NCBI GenBank assembly: GCA_918026815.1
Contig: CAKJVC010000186.1
Span: 62,001-126,000 of the forward strand
Source: Chalara sp. BL73
Taxonomy: Eukaryota > Ascomycota > Leotiomycetes > Helotiales
Direction: 5' to 3'
DNA length: 64,000 nt
A program made the translations under genes and the position numbers. Positions 23,015 to 33,730 of this stretch are shown here, in pieces. The notes under the pieces are model-generated. The model did no database searches. It saw only the letters and a program-made list of their open reading frames with translations, and was not told the origin of the DNA. Positions within the stretch are counted from its first letter, which is position 1; every line of letters starts with the position of its first letter.

Positions 23015-23809
23015 CTTAGTATCGGACGTGGTTGAGGTAGAGGACTTAGCAAGGGAATAGTACTCTAACAGGGTAATCGTGCTTCTGGTGTATAGTGAGA
23101 GAATGTGAGTACAGAGCACGCTCTTCTTCCAGCCTTGCTGTTAGCCGCGGGGCGATCTGCGGGGCAAGCCTTGAAACATACCCTTGTATTCTGTCTTTGC
23201 ATTAATGCCCAACCCAACTGTATTCGTAGATCAGCGACTAAAGGCGCTTAGCGTTTCGCATATCATGTATAATTATATTACTATCTGAAAAGTATCTCAG
23301 TTATATTAAGGCTTAACTATAGTTAGAATTCAGTACTTATTTTACTATCGTGAGGGTTGAGGACTCACATTGGCTTCCTCAGATACATGACCTTAGTACT
23401 TCCAGGTGTTAGACTGTGAGAATAATGTATAGGACGATCTAGCTGAAAGTTCAAATGAATTTTGAGTGTGTAAAAGGAATAAAGGCAGTAAATATTAAAG
23501 GATTTGTGGGGTCTCTGCTTTCTTGCTTAGTGAGCACCGAAGTTGCACTCTTTGAAACAGTGGCTCGCTCGTTATTACACCATGTATAGGAGAAAAAGAA
23601 AGTCGGAACATCCAAGCAAGGGAAGGATCTTTTAAGGGCCAAAAAGAAGCGCACAAACATTGCATTTATGGCAAGTTGCTAATCACGTGGTTTGTCCGCC
23701 TTACATATCACTAGCGACTACCTTAGGATGGTTTAGCAACATACCTAAACACTCACCAACTCCTAGAACTTCTTCCATCCCAAATAGATTCAGGTAAACA
23801 TTAGCAACA
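23015..23809. other. Intergenic, no supported gene
   Basis: Shared upstream region of the divergent NACHT and GNAT genes. Nothing coding or repetitive stands out. Confidence 0.5.
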
Positions 23810-24716
23810 ATGTCGCAAGTCCTTCAGAAGTTCGTTGGCGATGAAATATCAGAGAAGATGATCGCTGAAGTCGCTGAATTGTTCAGCACACATTATGGAG
23901 TCTGGGGACCTTTGGCTTCTGAGAAGATAGGGCCATTTGTGAAGCAAGGCGAGCACCCTTTTCTGCCCCATCTTCTTCCCATTCAACTCTATAAGTTGCT
24001 CCTATATCCATGCTCAAACACACCCACCAAGCGAAGATCACACTGCTAATTCGAACAAGGCTGCCGAGTGAAAATGTCCCCCAAGAAACTCATCGACCAA
24101 ATCCTGCCACCCAATAGCGCTAACATACATATCCGCGCCCTCATCAACGGCCAGCTCGCCGGCCACGTCTTCGGCACCAGATGGGTCCACGACGGCCGCA
24201 CGACCCTCTGGATCACCCAGCTCTGTGTAGACTCCCAGTATCGCAATCAAGGAATTGCCAAAAAGCTGCTTGAAGCACGTAAATAGAATTCCTTACGCTC
24301 TTCGATTTGAAACCGAAGCTAAATTCAGCATAGTTCGTGATCCTGATGATCAAGCCGTTGGCATCCTCTCCTCGCACCCCTTCGCGATACTCGCGGCTCT
24401 GCGCGTGTTTGGACGTGGGGTGGAAGATGTCAATCTCGAAATGACGCGAACTCATGCTGCAGCTGTCATGCAATCCTGTCCGGTGCGCTATGTCAGGAAC
24501 GCGAAGCTGCGGGGAAGCTTGTTCGGAAGCGGAGAGGAGGATGTGGTTTCGTGTGCAGATACCGCGTTCTGGGTTGACCATGTTGAGCCGCTCTGGGCCT
24601 TGGATGTGGTCAAGGAGAAGGGGGTTGTTTGGCCGTTTGGATGCTTACCGGATGGGTGTGAGTTCTTGATATTGGTGGAGGCTGAGGCTGCATTGGGTAA
24701 TCGTCGACAACGCTAG
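23810..24716 (+). CDS. GNAT-family N-acetyltransferase-like protein
   Basis: 243 residues in three exons, 23810-23948, 24069-24278 and 24334-24716. The acetyl-CoA binding motif is in exon 2: LWITQLCVDSQYRNQGIAKKLLEA, with Q/R-x-x-G-x-A. Before it lie KMSPKKLIDQILP and HVFGTRW; after it HPFAILAALRVFG. The order matches a fungal GNAT family in which the second half carries GRGVED and VSCADTAFWVDH blocks. The first intron has a GC donor (CAAG then GCGAGC) and a CCGAG acceptor; a normal GT donor that keeps the frame could not be found. Acceptor substrate unknown. A small-molecule acetyltransferase is the simplest reading. Confidence 0.8.
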
Positions 24717-25101
24717 AATAGTCCTGAATTTTAAGAGCTCTGTATTGTAATTAAAGTGAGACAGTGGTTTAACTTACTAACCTTCAATTTGAGATTGTTT
24801 AAAAGAATGAGGCGGTCACGTAATATATACAATACAGTATCATATAATATTATGAGTTACGTAGGACGAACCTCAAAAATGGATCGCTAAATCAATTAGG
24901 TATCTCATAATAGAAGGTAGGGAGTCAAAGAGTTTTCGTATTAAAGACATATGCGCTGTTTTAGTAAGGGTGACAATGTTTAGTACCAGGTACTCGCAAA
25001 TGATATCTTGGTTCCTTTTCCTCGACCTCGCTTTCGCTCTGGGAAGATCCCCTAAGCGCAGAACTTCCTATAAGCTTCTGCACTTTCGTTTCAGCAGCCA
25101 T
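24717..25101. other. Short convergent intergenic region
   Basis: 385 bp between the convergent GNAT and HET genes. AT-rich, nothing else seen. Confidence 0.5.
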
Positions 25102-27775
25102 TTATACTATTACAAACACCTCGGTTTCACAGCCCGTCATTTCTTTTGCCTCTCCATCCATTAGGCCATGCAAGTAACACTCGCCAATGAATTCATATGT
25201 CTTGTAAGTGATAACCATTGGAGGCTCCTCATAAACCAAGCCTCCAACAGTAGTTTCAAGATTATTTTGGCGTTTTCGAAGGACTACTGGTACTGAACAC
25301 CCAAAGAGGATGCAGACGATGTCTCCATGTCTGGCTTGGCTTGATGCAAGCCCGAAAAGCGAACGTTCTCGCGTCTGGAAGAATTTTCTGTTCCAAATTA
25401 CGGCCTGGACTCTTCGGAGGAACTCTTTGACAAGTCTTGGAGAGTGGTCCACTAGCGTGGGGGTCATGATATCGTGATCCAGAGTTACAAAGTCTAGGCA
25501 GTGAAGAAATGCTTGTCGGTACCAAAGGGGAGGATGGTTTCCATCGGCTCCTCGATCGGCAACTAGGGTTCGCCAAAGGGCATCAGGAACTGCGGAACTA
25601 TCAAATTTATCATCCCGCCCGCTGATGTGCAAACCGCCCATTTCCAAAGTCTCCCTATAAATAATACCCTGAATTGACCGTGCCCCGAGATCGGAGATCG
25701 TGTCTATTTGAATACCTTTTGCAAGTATCCTATGAGGCCTAACGCTGACGGCTGCACCGGCAGAGCCAAATCCAGCAGAGGCATTATATATTGGGCTACC
25801 GGGACTGCCAACAAAACTGTCGCCGTTGACTCGGTCCCCCCAAAATTGGCTAGAATCTCCAAAAGGAGAGCCAGCAGCCGATAAAATCCATGTTGGTGAG
25901 CTAATGCCGTCCAAAGCTATTGGCGCCCAGTGTCGACAAATTATGTCCAAGGATTGTGAAGATTCAACACACCAGGCTACAAAATCAACAAAAACGCCCA
26001 CGGAGTCCTTGCTGTAATCTATCTTTATATTTGACGCATCTTTAGCTAAAGGAATAAGCGCATATATAGTGTCGCTTAGATGCGACGCTTTAAGCGCGGA
26101 CAGAGTAGTGACAAGAACCTCTATTGAGCAACGAAGCTTGATAACAGCGCCATCTGAAGACCTTTGAACCAGATTACTTGTTGCATTAGTGAATACGCTG
26201 GCGCCATTGCTATCGTTGAGAAGATCTGGAGTGTGCGAGTGCTTTCCAGAAACTCGAAATAACTCTTTGATCTGATCGAATCCAGTATTGTAAAGAGCAA
26301 CTGCAGTGGCGAAATCAGACCATTCAATAGAGTCTGAACCGCAGTGCATAGTGGCTTTCTTCGCCAAAACTACCTCTTGGAGGACCCAGCGGCGACTGAA
26401 CCATCGATGTTTCATCAAATCTGCGAAGGCCTGCCACTTCTCAATGGCATTTAGGTCGGAAACATAGTCATCGAATCGTCTTAGATCTAGAATATGTGGG
26501 ATAAAAGACATTGCTAGATGGCTAGTTGCAGTAGCGCTACCAAGCCAAATGTATACCTCTTCTGCATTGCCAAACGTTGCGGGCATCTTGGCGACTTGAG
26601 AACCCTTTTCCTCGTGGCTCTGCCCATCAATGCATAGTGCGTCAACCCACAAGGCTACCGTTTCTTTTGAGCTTCTCAGTTGTTGCAATGCGTTGAAAAG
26701 ATTTGGTCTAATATATAGCTTCTTACTTGAATAAAAAGTCCACGCTACATCTATTAGGGACATAAGTTTTAGGTAGGGCGAGACGTCCAGAATGCGTATT
26801 TCGTGGTTTGGATCATCAATACCCCAGCCCCAGTCATATGACAAGGCAAAATAGGGTCTAGTGTCTGATAAAACTCCCTCCTTTGGGAATACAATTTCTT
26901 CTAAATGACAATAAATAGCACTTCTCCCCTCGCCCGGATGTACGACCAGTAAACGGATATCTGTACCAGGACTTAGAGGTTGATGTTTGTATTCTAATAG
27001 CCTATGTGTAGCTTGAACTTTTCTCACAGCATCAATCCAAGTAATGCGATTTGGATTTTGTTTTCGGGCAACATGTGGGCGGGAAAAATGCTTTCTGAAA
27101 GAAACAAGGCTAGTTGGTAGACGGTGATAACTTTCCTCATCAATATCAGAACCTTCAGATTCAGCATTGGGTGAAGTCGGTTCTGAGACAGGTTCCTCGG
27201 AGGGGGAGACATGATGGTTGTCCGTCCGAAGGGGCTTTTGGGGCGGGGAACACGGAAGACCTCTGGAGATGCAGCGTTGACACTTATTAGGCCACACTCG
27301 ATTTTCTGGGAGGCACTACAGAAGTAAGACGGCAGCTCAGAAACAAAAGAAGGAGCTTCTACCTTTTGCTTAGACATACGGCAAGCTTGGCACTTCATTC
27401 GACTGAGTTTGCGACGTTTGGTAGTAGTGTGGCTGGCATTCAGGACCAACGAGCATCGATAACCGAGCTGATCACAACGTGTGCATTTGTGCTGTGGTTG
27501 AGGTTGAAGACACTATACGATGATATTAGTAACTCCCATTCACGGAATACGTTATAGGAGAGCATTATTACTTTTTGCTTGTCTGTCTCGCAGTTAGTAC
27601 AGACATTATCTGTAGCGCTACCAGGCTCACGATGGGAATTGTGAGCCGCAATGACCGTGATTTCTGCTGGATGATCGTGAGTCCGTTTTCGCGGTCGAGG
27701 AATATCCATGCTTCCCGAATGTTGACTCGAGCTTTGAACCGCATTGGCTCTTGCCGACCCAAGGGGAGGGTCCAT
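25102..27775 (-). CDS. HET-domain protein with two N-terminal Zn2Cys6 clusters
   Basis: 855 residues in three exons, 27775-27572, 27512-27363 and 27315-25102. Two complete fungal binuclear zinc clusters lie in tandem. Cluster 1 uses Cys 59, 62, 69, 78, 81 and 88 (CX2CX6CX8CX2CX6C). Cluster 2 uses Cys 109, 112, 119, 130, 133 and 140 (CX2CX6CX10CX2CX6C). A basic linker (TKRRKLSR) separates them. After an acidic, Ser-rich stretch the HET domain begins near residue 273 (YFALSYDWG) and includes ALWVDALCIDG and RRWVLQEVVLAKK. The C-terminus has the usual HET tail, GDIVCILFGCSVPVVLR and FIGECYLHGLMDGEA. HET proteins trigger incompatibility-type cell death; Zn2Cys6 clusters normally bind DNA. Both introns are phase 0 and cut directly before the third cysteine of a cluster. 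No inactivating change. Confidence 0.9.
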
Positions 27776-28248
27776 GATATGATTTCTAAGGCAAGAGCCG
27801 GGGTGGTGGCGGCATACTGTCCTAAATGATGAAATAAAAGACGCAAAGGCGGTGGTACGCCTACGTACTGGATTGGTGTATGTATATCGTGCCTTGTCGT
27901 GTTAATCGTGTTGAATGCAGCGAGGCAGACTTGGAGTCGCGTAGCCGCACTTCGGAGCCACGCGTGCGCAGCGAGATGCTGAAGGAAAGTCATCGCATTT
28001 TTTAAAAGCTGGGCGAAGAAATGCGTCATCTTTTGATTGGCCAGAGTATTGATGACAAAGAAAGCGGCAGGAAAAAGGCGGTCAGTCACGTAGTGGATAT
28101 GACTAAGGGGATTCAGTCACTACCCAAATTAAGGGTCGAAGTAAGTGCGAACTACCTGATTGATATGCAGACTAGAATAACTTGTAGTGTGAGATAAAGT
28201 GCGAGAAAAAGCGCAAACCGCCCCAGTTTGCAGTCAACTGAGTGCGAA

Positions 28249-28560
28249 GCATTTAGTTGCTCAAAGTAATAAGTGCGCTATGCTTGAGCATCAAAGTACG
28301 AAGGATCCTGGCCGCCAAGCGTCGCACTTAGTGCTTGAGCATTGAACCCAAAGTACTCTAATCGCTTCTATAGGTGCGAAGCATTTAAATTTTTTAAGCA
28401 TAATCATTTAAATTCTCAAGAATTTAGCGCAAAGCATTCTACTTGCTCGAACATTAGACCCAAATGCTCGGGCATTACACTCAATGCTTGTTGTGCATTA
28501 AGCCAAAACACTCTAGCCGCTTGTGGATAAGTACGAAGCATCCTACTTGTATTGACGGCG
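28249..28560. repeat. Degenerate tandem repeats
   Basis: Several mutated copies of a unit of roughly 50-60 bp share words such as AGTGCGAAGCATT, GCTTGAGCATT, ACCCAAAGTACTCTA and CGCTTGTGGATAAGTACGAAGC. The clearest pair is about 28336-28389 and 28493-28546. Copies differ largely by C/T and G/A changes. I cannot place unit borders exactly by eye. Confidence 0.55.
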
Positions 28561-28694
28561 GAGAACCAGTCAACACGCCAAGCAGATGCCTCTCGGTTGA
28601 CTGACCATTCACTCCATATCAAATTTGCTTTTGCCACCAGATAGCAAGGGTATCAATCAAGATTTTCTATCCGAGGTGCGTCAGGCGCACTTTT

Positions 28695-28755
28695 AAAACT
28701 GCGGTGCGCCACTAGTGCGGGCGCACATGTGTAAATGCGCTGCGCCCGCAGTTTT
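28695..28755. repeat. GC-rich inverted repeat upstream of the DUF2235 gene
   Basis: AAAACTGCGGTGCGC at 28695-28709 pairs with GCGCCCGCAGTTTT at 28742-28755 with a single bulge, enclosing a GC-rich loop. It ends 109 bp before the DUF2235 start codon. It could be a cruciform-type regulatory site or a solo MITE remnant. Confidence 0.55.
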
Positions 28756-28864
28756 CTATAAATTCTTGCTCTCCCCTTTCTCATCCTCCATCCTTCTTTT
28801 CCAAACTCTCATTTCGACTACCTTCATATTATTCACTTTCTGCCTCATAACTCAGGTTTACATT

Positions 28865-30515
28865 ATGCCTTCTGTTCTTTCAGTCCCTCGTCCTCAGAAG
28901 CGTGGCTTTATTTTGTTATTGGATGGTAGGCCACTCACCCCATCTTGATCACTAACAAGGGTTCCTCGGCGTCGCCCTCTTCCTTTATCTTATCACGTGA
29001 TATTTACCAAGACCCCTAGCATCACGTGCTAACTCTGCCTCTAGGAACTTGGTGTGAGAGAACACCGGCGAAGGGAACCGTTATTGGTCAACTTGACCGT
29101 ATGACTATCAAGGACCCGTACCAGATCAAGCGATATGTAAAGGGCATTGGAGTATCTCATGTCGAGGTAGAGAAGTATATCGGAGGTGAGTATTGTCATG
29201 TGATAACTTCAGTCTCTAAGTACTAAGCCTTTATCTTCAGGCGGAACGGGCCATGGTATTAAAGCAAAGGTCTATGATATATATGGTGTGTAGGCTACTC
29301 TACTATATGACTTCATACTTACTAAAACTTCGCAGTCGACCTAGTCAGCAACTACAACGAGGAAACAGACAAGCTTAGCATTATTGGATTTAGTCGTGGT
29401 ATATATGCCTAGTGTTCTTCATACCTTGTTGGTTTCTGGAACTAATTTATTCCTTTTCCTTTTAGGTGCATTTATTGCAATCGTTGTGGCATCGCTCCTT
29501 GACCTCGCCGGCATTCCCAAAGGTCAAGACGATGAGGTGACACTAGATCTCTTCAACAAATTCTGGAATAACGAGCTTGAGAATCCTGCTGTTTCTCGAG
29601 CCATGAAAGAGAAGTACAACTGTCAGTCTCCCTGCTCCCATTTATTGATTAAATGCTAAGCTCTTCCCATACATAGGCATCGATGTCCCTGTCAATTTCC
29701 TTGGGTGCTTCGAGGCGGTTGGTGCTCTAGGCGTGCCCCATACCGGCATCCTCAAAGTTCTTGACGTGACACCAAGATGTGTCCGCAGCCTTGAATTTAA
29801 CAACACCATACTCCCATCTAGTCAGTGCTTCCCTTTTCTCAGTATATATATATATACTTACTAACGTCGCGTCATAGACGTTGTCGTCTTTCGACACGCG
29901 CTCGCCCTTCATGAACATCGCGAACCATTCACACCTACACTCATGCACATTCCAATAGCCGACAACCGCGATATGCTCCAAGTCTGGTTTACAGGCAGCC
30001 ACCACAACCTGGGGAGCAACGTCCCAGGTGGAACCGGACTCGTGAATATCGCCCTCTCGTGGATGATCTCAGAGATGCTCGCGGTTGGTGTACCGATCCG
30101 CTTCAATTCTCAGGCTCTTGGCCAGCACTTCCCACACCTGGTCAATGCCGCCGCACCACCGGCAAACAATCACACCGCCGAGATCCATTCTACCTGGACA
30201 TTGGAGTACAAAGCAACGGGTTATAAAACCCGTGTTCCCGGTTCTTTCGGCCTGGCGGGCTTGAAGACAAACGAGAGGATTCATCACAGTGTCCGGCGGC
30301 GCGTCACTGAAAGCAACCCCGTCATCTTGGGCCACTACATAGAGGAGGGTCCAGAAGGATTCGTATGGAAGAAGAAGGATGGCAGCTTTAAGAAAGACGG
30401 GACTTGGGTTGATGATAAGAAAGGGTGGGCATATAGAAAGGCGTCTATGGATCGCACGGATATTAAGGAGGCAGACATGGGGATCGACGAGGCACACTTG
30501 CTGGGATGGGACTAA
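28865..30515 (+). CDS. DUF2235 alpha/beta-hydrolase-like protein
   Basis: 415 residues in seven exons: 28865-28925, 29045-29185, 29241-29285, 29336-29398, 29466-29621, 29677-29820 and 29878-30515. All six introns are GT-AG and in phase 1. The DUF2235 order is clear: LLLDGTWCE near the N-terminus, GGTGHGIKAKVYDIY, nucleophile elbow GFSRGA (Ser102), NFLGCFEAVGALGVP, VVFRHALALHEHREPF, and VWFTGSHHNLGS supplying the catalytic histidine region, followed by ALSWMI. The family has the fold of lipases and includes bacterial phospholipase-type effectors, while fungal members are uncharacterised. No signal peptide, so probably intracellular. Confidence 0.9.
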
Positions 30516-31012
30516 GTGGCTGTTCCTTAGCAGGTGAACTTCTCTTCTATGTTCGGATGGTGGCAGGGCCACAAGGCAGCTAATGGTAATGATAACGACG
30601 GAAATGAATGTGATTATAACTGTAATTCTCTACAGAAATCAACACTTGTTGTGACATAGAGAGGAATGCGTAGCTGGTCTGCTGCTCGCCAATATTCGGA
30701 AATGCAAAATCATAATATAAACGCTCCATTAGTGCAAGTTCCTAATGGTGAGGAAGGAAATTTGATAGAAAGGTCGACTAACGGTGCCTCTTGAAAAGAC
30801 GTGAGAATTTCCTTTACTAAACATATTTGCAGTTGTATACACATGCATACACTTTTCCTTCTGTCATATAATCACTCCACGACCGGCACAAAAACCTTGC
30901 AGTGGGGCACTGAAAGAGAAAACATATCTGCCAATCCATATTTCACTCCATCATGCAAGGTACGCAACGGGAGGGAGAAAGAGAGAAACAATGCATTATC
31001 GTGACTAGGATT
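30516..31012. other. Short convergent intergenic region
   Basis: 497 bp between the convergent DUF2235 and bZIP genes; no coding or repeat signal seen. Confidence 0.5.
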
Positions 31013-32327
31013 CTAAAACTGGGAGGGAAAGTTAAGTATATCATCAAGCCCAAAAGGATCTCCAACGAGCAACGAACGGTCATCAAGGAACGAGCAAATA
31101 CCCATCTCTACTCCGCTTTTGTTATCATCACCGATCGCCACAAAATCATTACTATCATACATGAATGGTGGCGATGCTCGAACTCTTCGGGCTCTGGAGG
31201 GAGGGGCGGTAGAAGCCGCGGGCAACGCGTTCGTCTCAAAGATGGTAGGATTTTTACGCGGTGGGTCTATTTTCACGGACTCAGTCTAGGACGAACACAG
31301 TTCCGTACATAAGAAACCGGAATGAGAACGAAAGGCTACTTGCCGAGATTGATCACCGATGGAAGATCGTCAGCTCTGTAGGCGCTTGGTGGTGAGGGGT
31401 ACGGGTTTTGTTGCGTGGGCATCTTGTCATGCACGTCCGGTTCTGTACAACAAAGTCAATCTAGGACCAGATGGTTCTTTAAAGAAACATGCAGCTGAGC
31501 CGGAATAACTTGCCGGGATATCGGCGGTGACTGGAGGCCACAGGCGACGAAACGTATCTATTGGAGCGGTGCGAAAGCCTACGTCGTGCTGCAGGTGGAG
31601 ATACAGACGGTGTTGCGTCTTGTGGCGCTGGGCATATTTGTGTAACTATGGCAGCTCGGTTGTAAGTTGACGCCTGAGGTGAAATTGCAGAATCAGGATC
31701 GTGGATCTGAAATATATTGTTTTGAAACTCCAAGGCGTGTTGATAACTGTGTAGTGTACCCGGGTTATCGAATGTTCGCTTCCGCTGTTTTCGCGACACT
31801 TCGCCCTCGTCGTCCACCGTGACACGATTGCGTTTTGTCCCTCTTCCATATCTCCCAGGTTGGGGGTTCTGTAATTCTTTGTGCACGTCGATTCCTGTCC
31901 ATTATTAACTCGAGCTTCCAATATGTACAACAACCTATATGGTACCCTTTTCGAGTAGTAACCTCTCCAGTAATGAGTTCTTATATTTTACCATCATCAA
32001 TTCCTCGGTTGCCCTCGAACGCGCAACCTGAGAGGCATCTAGTTCTTTCTTCATCTGTTCAATTGATGTTTCGAGATCGGCCATGCGTTCCGTTCGTCGC
32101 TCCCTGAAGGCCTTCTGCGCTCGCCGATTAAGCTGTCGCCTTCGTTCATCGTAAGATTCCTAAGATTCACATCAGATGTCATTTCAAACAAAACCAAGGA
32201 GGAATTGAAGCACCTGCTGTTTGCCATTATTTGCTAGAGAATTTCTCTGGTCTACTCTAAAAGTCTCCGATCCTGGATATTTGAATTGGGCACGCTGCTC
32301 CCATTGGCGAGCCGGATTCTGAGCCAT
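31013..32327 (-). CDS. bZIP transcription factor, Yap/AP-1-like
   Basis: 353 residues in five exons: 32327-32214, 32159-31946, 31894-31514, 31442-31344 and 31266-31013; the frame is continuous. The basic region at residues about 43-63 reads RRQLNRRAQKAFRERRTERM, with the N-x-x-A-Q-x-x-F-R contact set of the fungal Yap/Pap1 class. A heptad coiled coil follows (LETSIEQMKKELD... to about 105). Downstream is a basic NLS-like stretch (KRNRVTV, RKQRKRTF), then a Ser/Pro-rich region. The C-terminus is acidic and hydrophobic, ending GDPFGLDDILNFPSQF, a plausible activation domain. No cysteine-rich redox domain like that of Yap1 is visible. The last two introns both have GGCAAGT donors, i.e. GC-AG introns of 71 and 77 nt; phases agree only with these choices. 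Confidence 0.87.
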
Positions 32328-33730
32328 TGCGATGTATGGAGGAATTATTAACCGCTACGAGGCGTCGTGCTTTAAGATTCAAAAGAAATTTGATCAGATT
32401 ACTGGAAAAAATACAGTACCTATTGAAAGGTTACATTATCTCTACAACAATTTGAAGTGTGGTGAAGCCTTATCAATTGCAATAGTGGGATGATAACGAT
32501 AAGATACTCTTACATACTACCATGACAAAGGTTCATTGATCACGTGTAGTATACTTCCCTACTTTATTATATAATGAATAAGTCTGACTACATCGGTTTG
32601 GGCTGCCGAATCTGGCAACCACTGTTAAGCTACCCACCTTGCGTGCTCGCTCAGATTCATTAAGTAAATCATTCCTAAAAAAACAAGTGCGTATCCTCAA
32701 GCCTATCATTTTGAATCTTGCTAACTTACTAACAATTGCCCATGTGAAAGCCAGAAATGTCTCTTTCATCTAAACAATAGTTCACTGGCCCCTTGTATGT
32801 TAATAGCTGTCTAAGTCATATATATGATTTCGCATCCTAAACTACCTTGATCTAAGCGATAGTCCCATCTTCACATATCTCATCGTTAAGTTGGTTACCG
32901 CTTTCCCCATGTGTAGATTCTTGTCATCCATTAAGATGGTAAGACAGTTGCCGCCTCATCCACGGCTCGGGCGAGACGTGGGCTTTCTTCTAACGGCACA
33001 AGGCATGCCTTCTTGGCGCTACCTTCTCCACGTGTCACTAGGTCCCTACCATATCAACTCGAATTAAGTGAGGTCGCACCCTACTCCACGCGATCCAATT
33101 ATCATGTTAAGCTCGCCATTGCACAAGAACCCGCAGAAGATTTCCATGCTAAAATGATGTGGCGTTGCCACCAAGGACTTGAGCGCTTCCATCCTTCCAC
33201 CTAATTAAGAGGTGGGGGGATCAAGTCCCACTCCCAATCACTCTCCCTTTTAGCCTTCCCGTTCTTGGTCCACGGTGTGCCACCGCTTGCTCGCCGGGCT
33301 CACGCTTCCTGAATGCACTTTTTTTTCAGTCTGTTTTGCGTATGCGTGGCAAATAACCGGTGATGCCTAAGGAAACGGCTTTATAATGATGCTTACTGGA
33401 GACGGCTGCACTAAAATATCGGAGACCAAGCACGCATTTACGGACGATCTTTGATAGCCAGTCGGTGCCCCTATTATTGTGGAGACAAGTATCACTTTTA
33501 CTATATAAGGCGCAATAGTACTTTAACAAAAAGCAAATGCTTTTTGTCACAACCACACTATGGGGTTCTTTAGAGCTGAGTTTACTCTAGTCTCTCGACA
33601 GTAGTGGTTGTCCCGGAGCTCATACATTATACAGATCTGCGCTCTGACAGCTTGTTTCACGCATTCGGCCCCTTTTATCTAACATTTTATCATACTGTGA
33701 ACCCCGCCGGGTACCCCATAGATGGAGCTG
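32328..33730. other. Intergenic, no supported gene
   Basis: 1.4 kb with scattered short frames and no recognisable motif. Confidence 0.5.

Larger units (their letters stand above)
27776..28864. other. Repeat-bearing intergenic region upstream of the DUF2235 gene
   Basis: Contains the degenerate repeats at 28249-28560 and the inverted repeat at 28695-28755. No gene supported. Confidence 0.55.
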
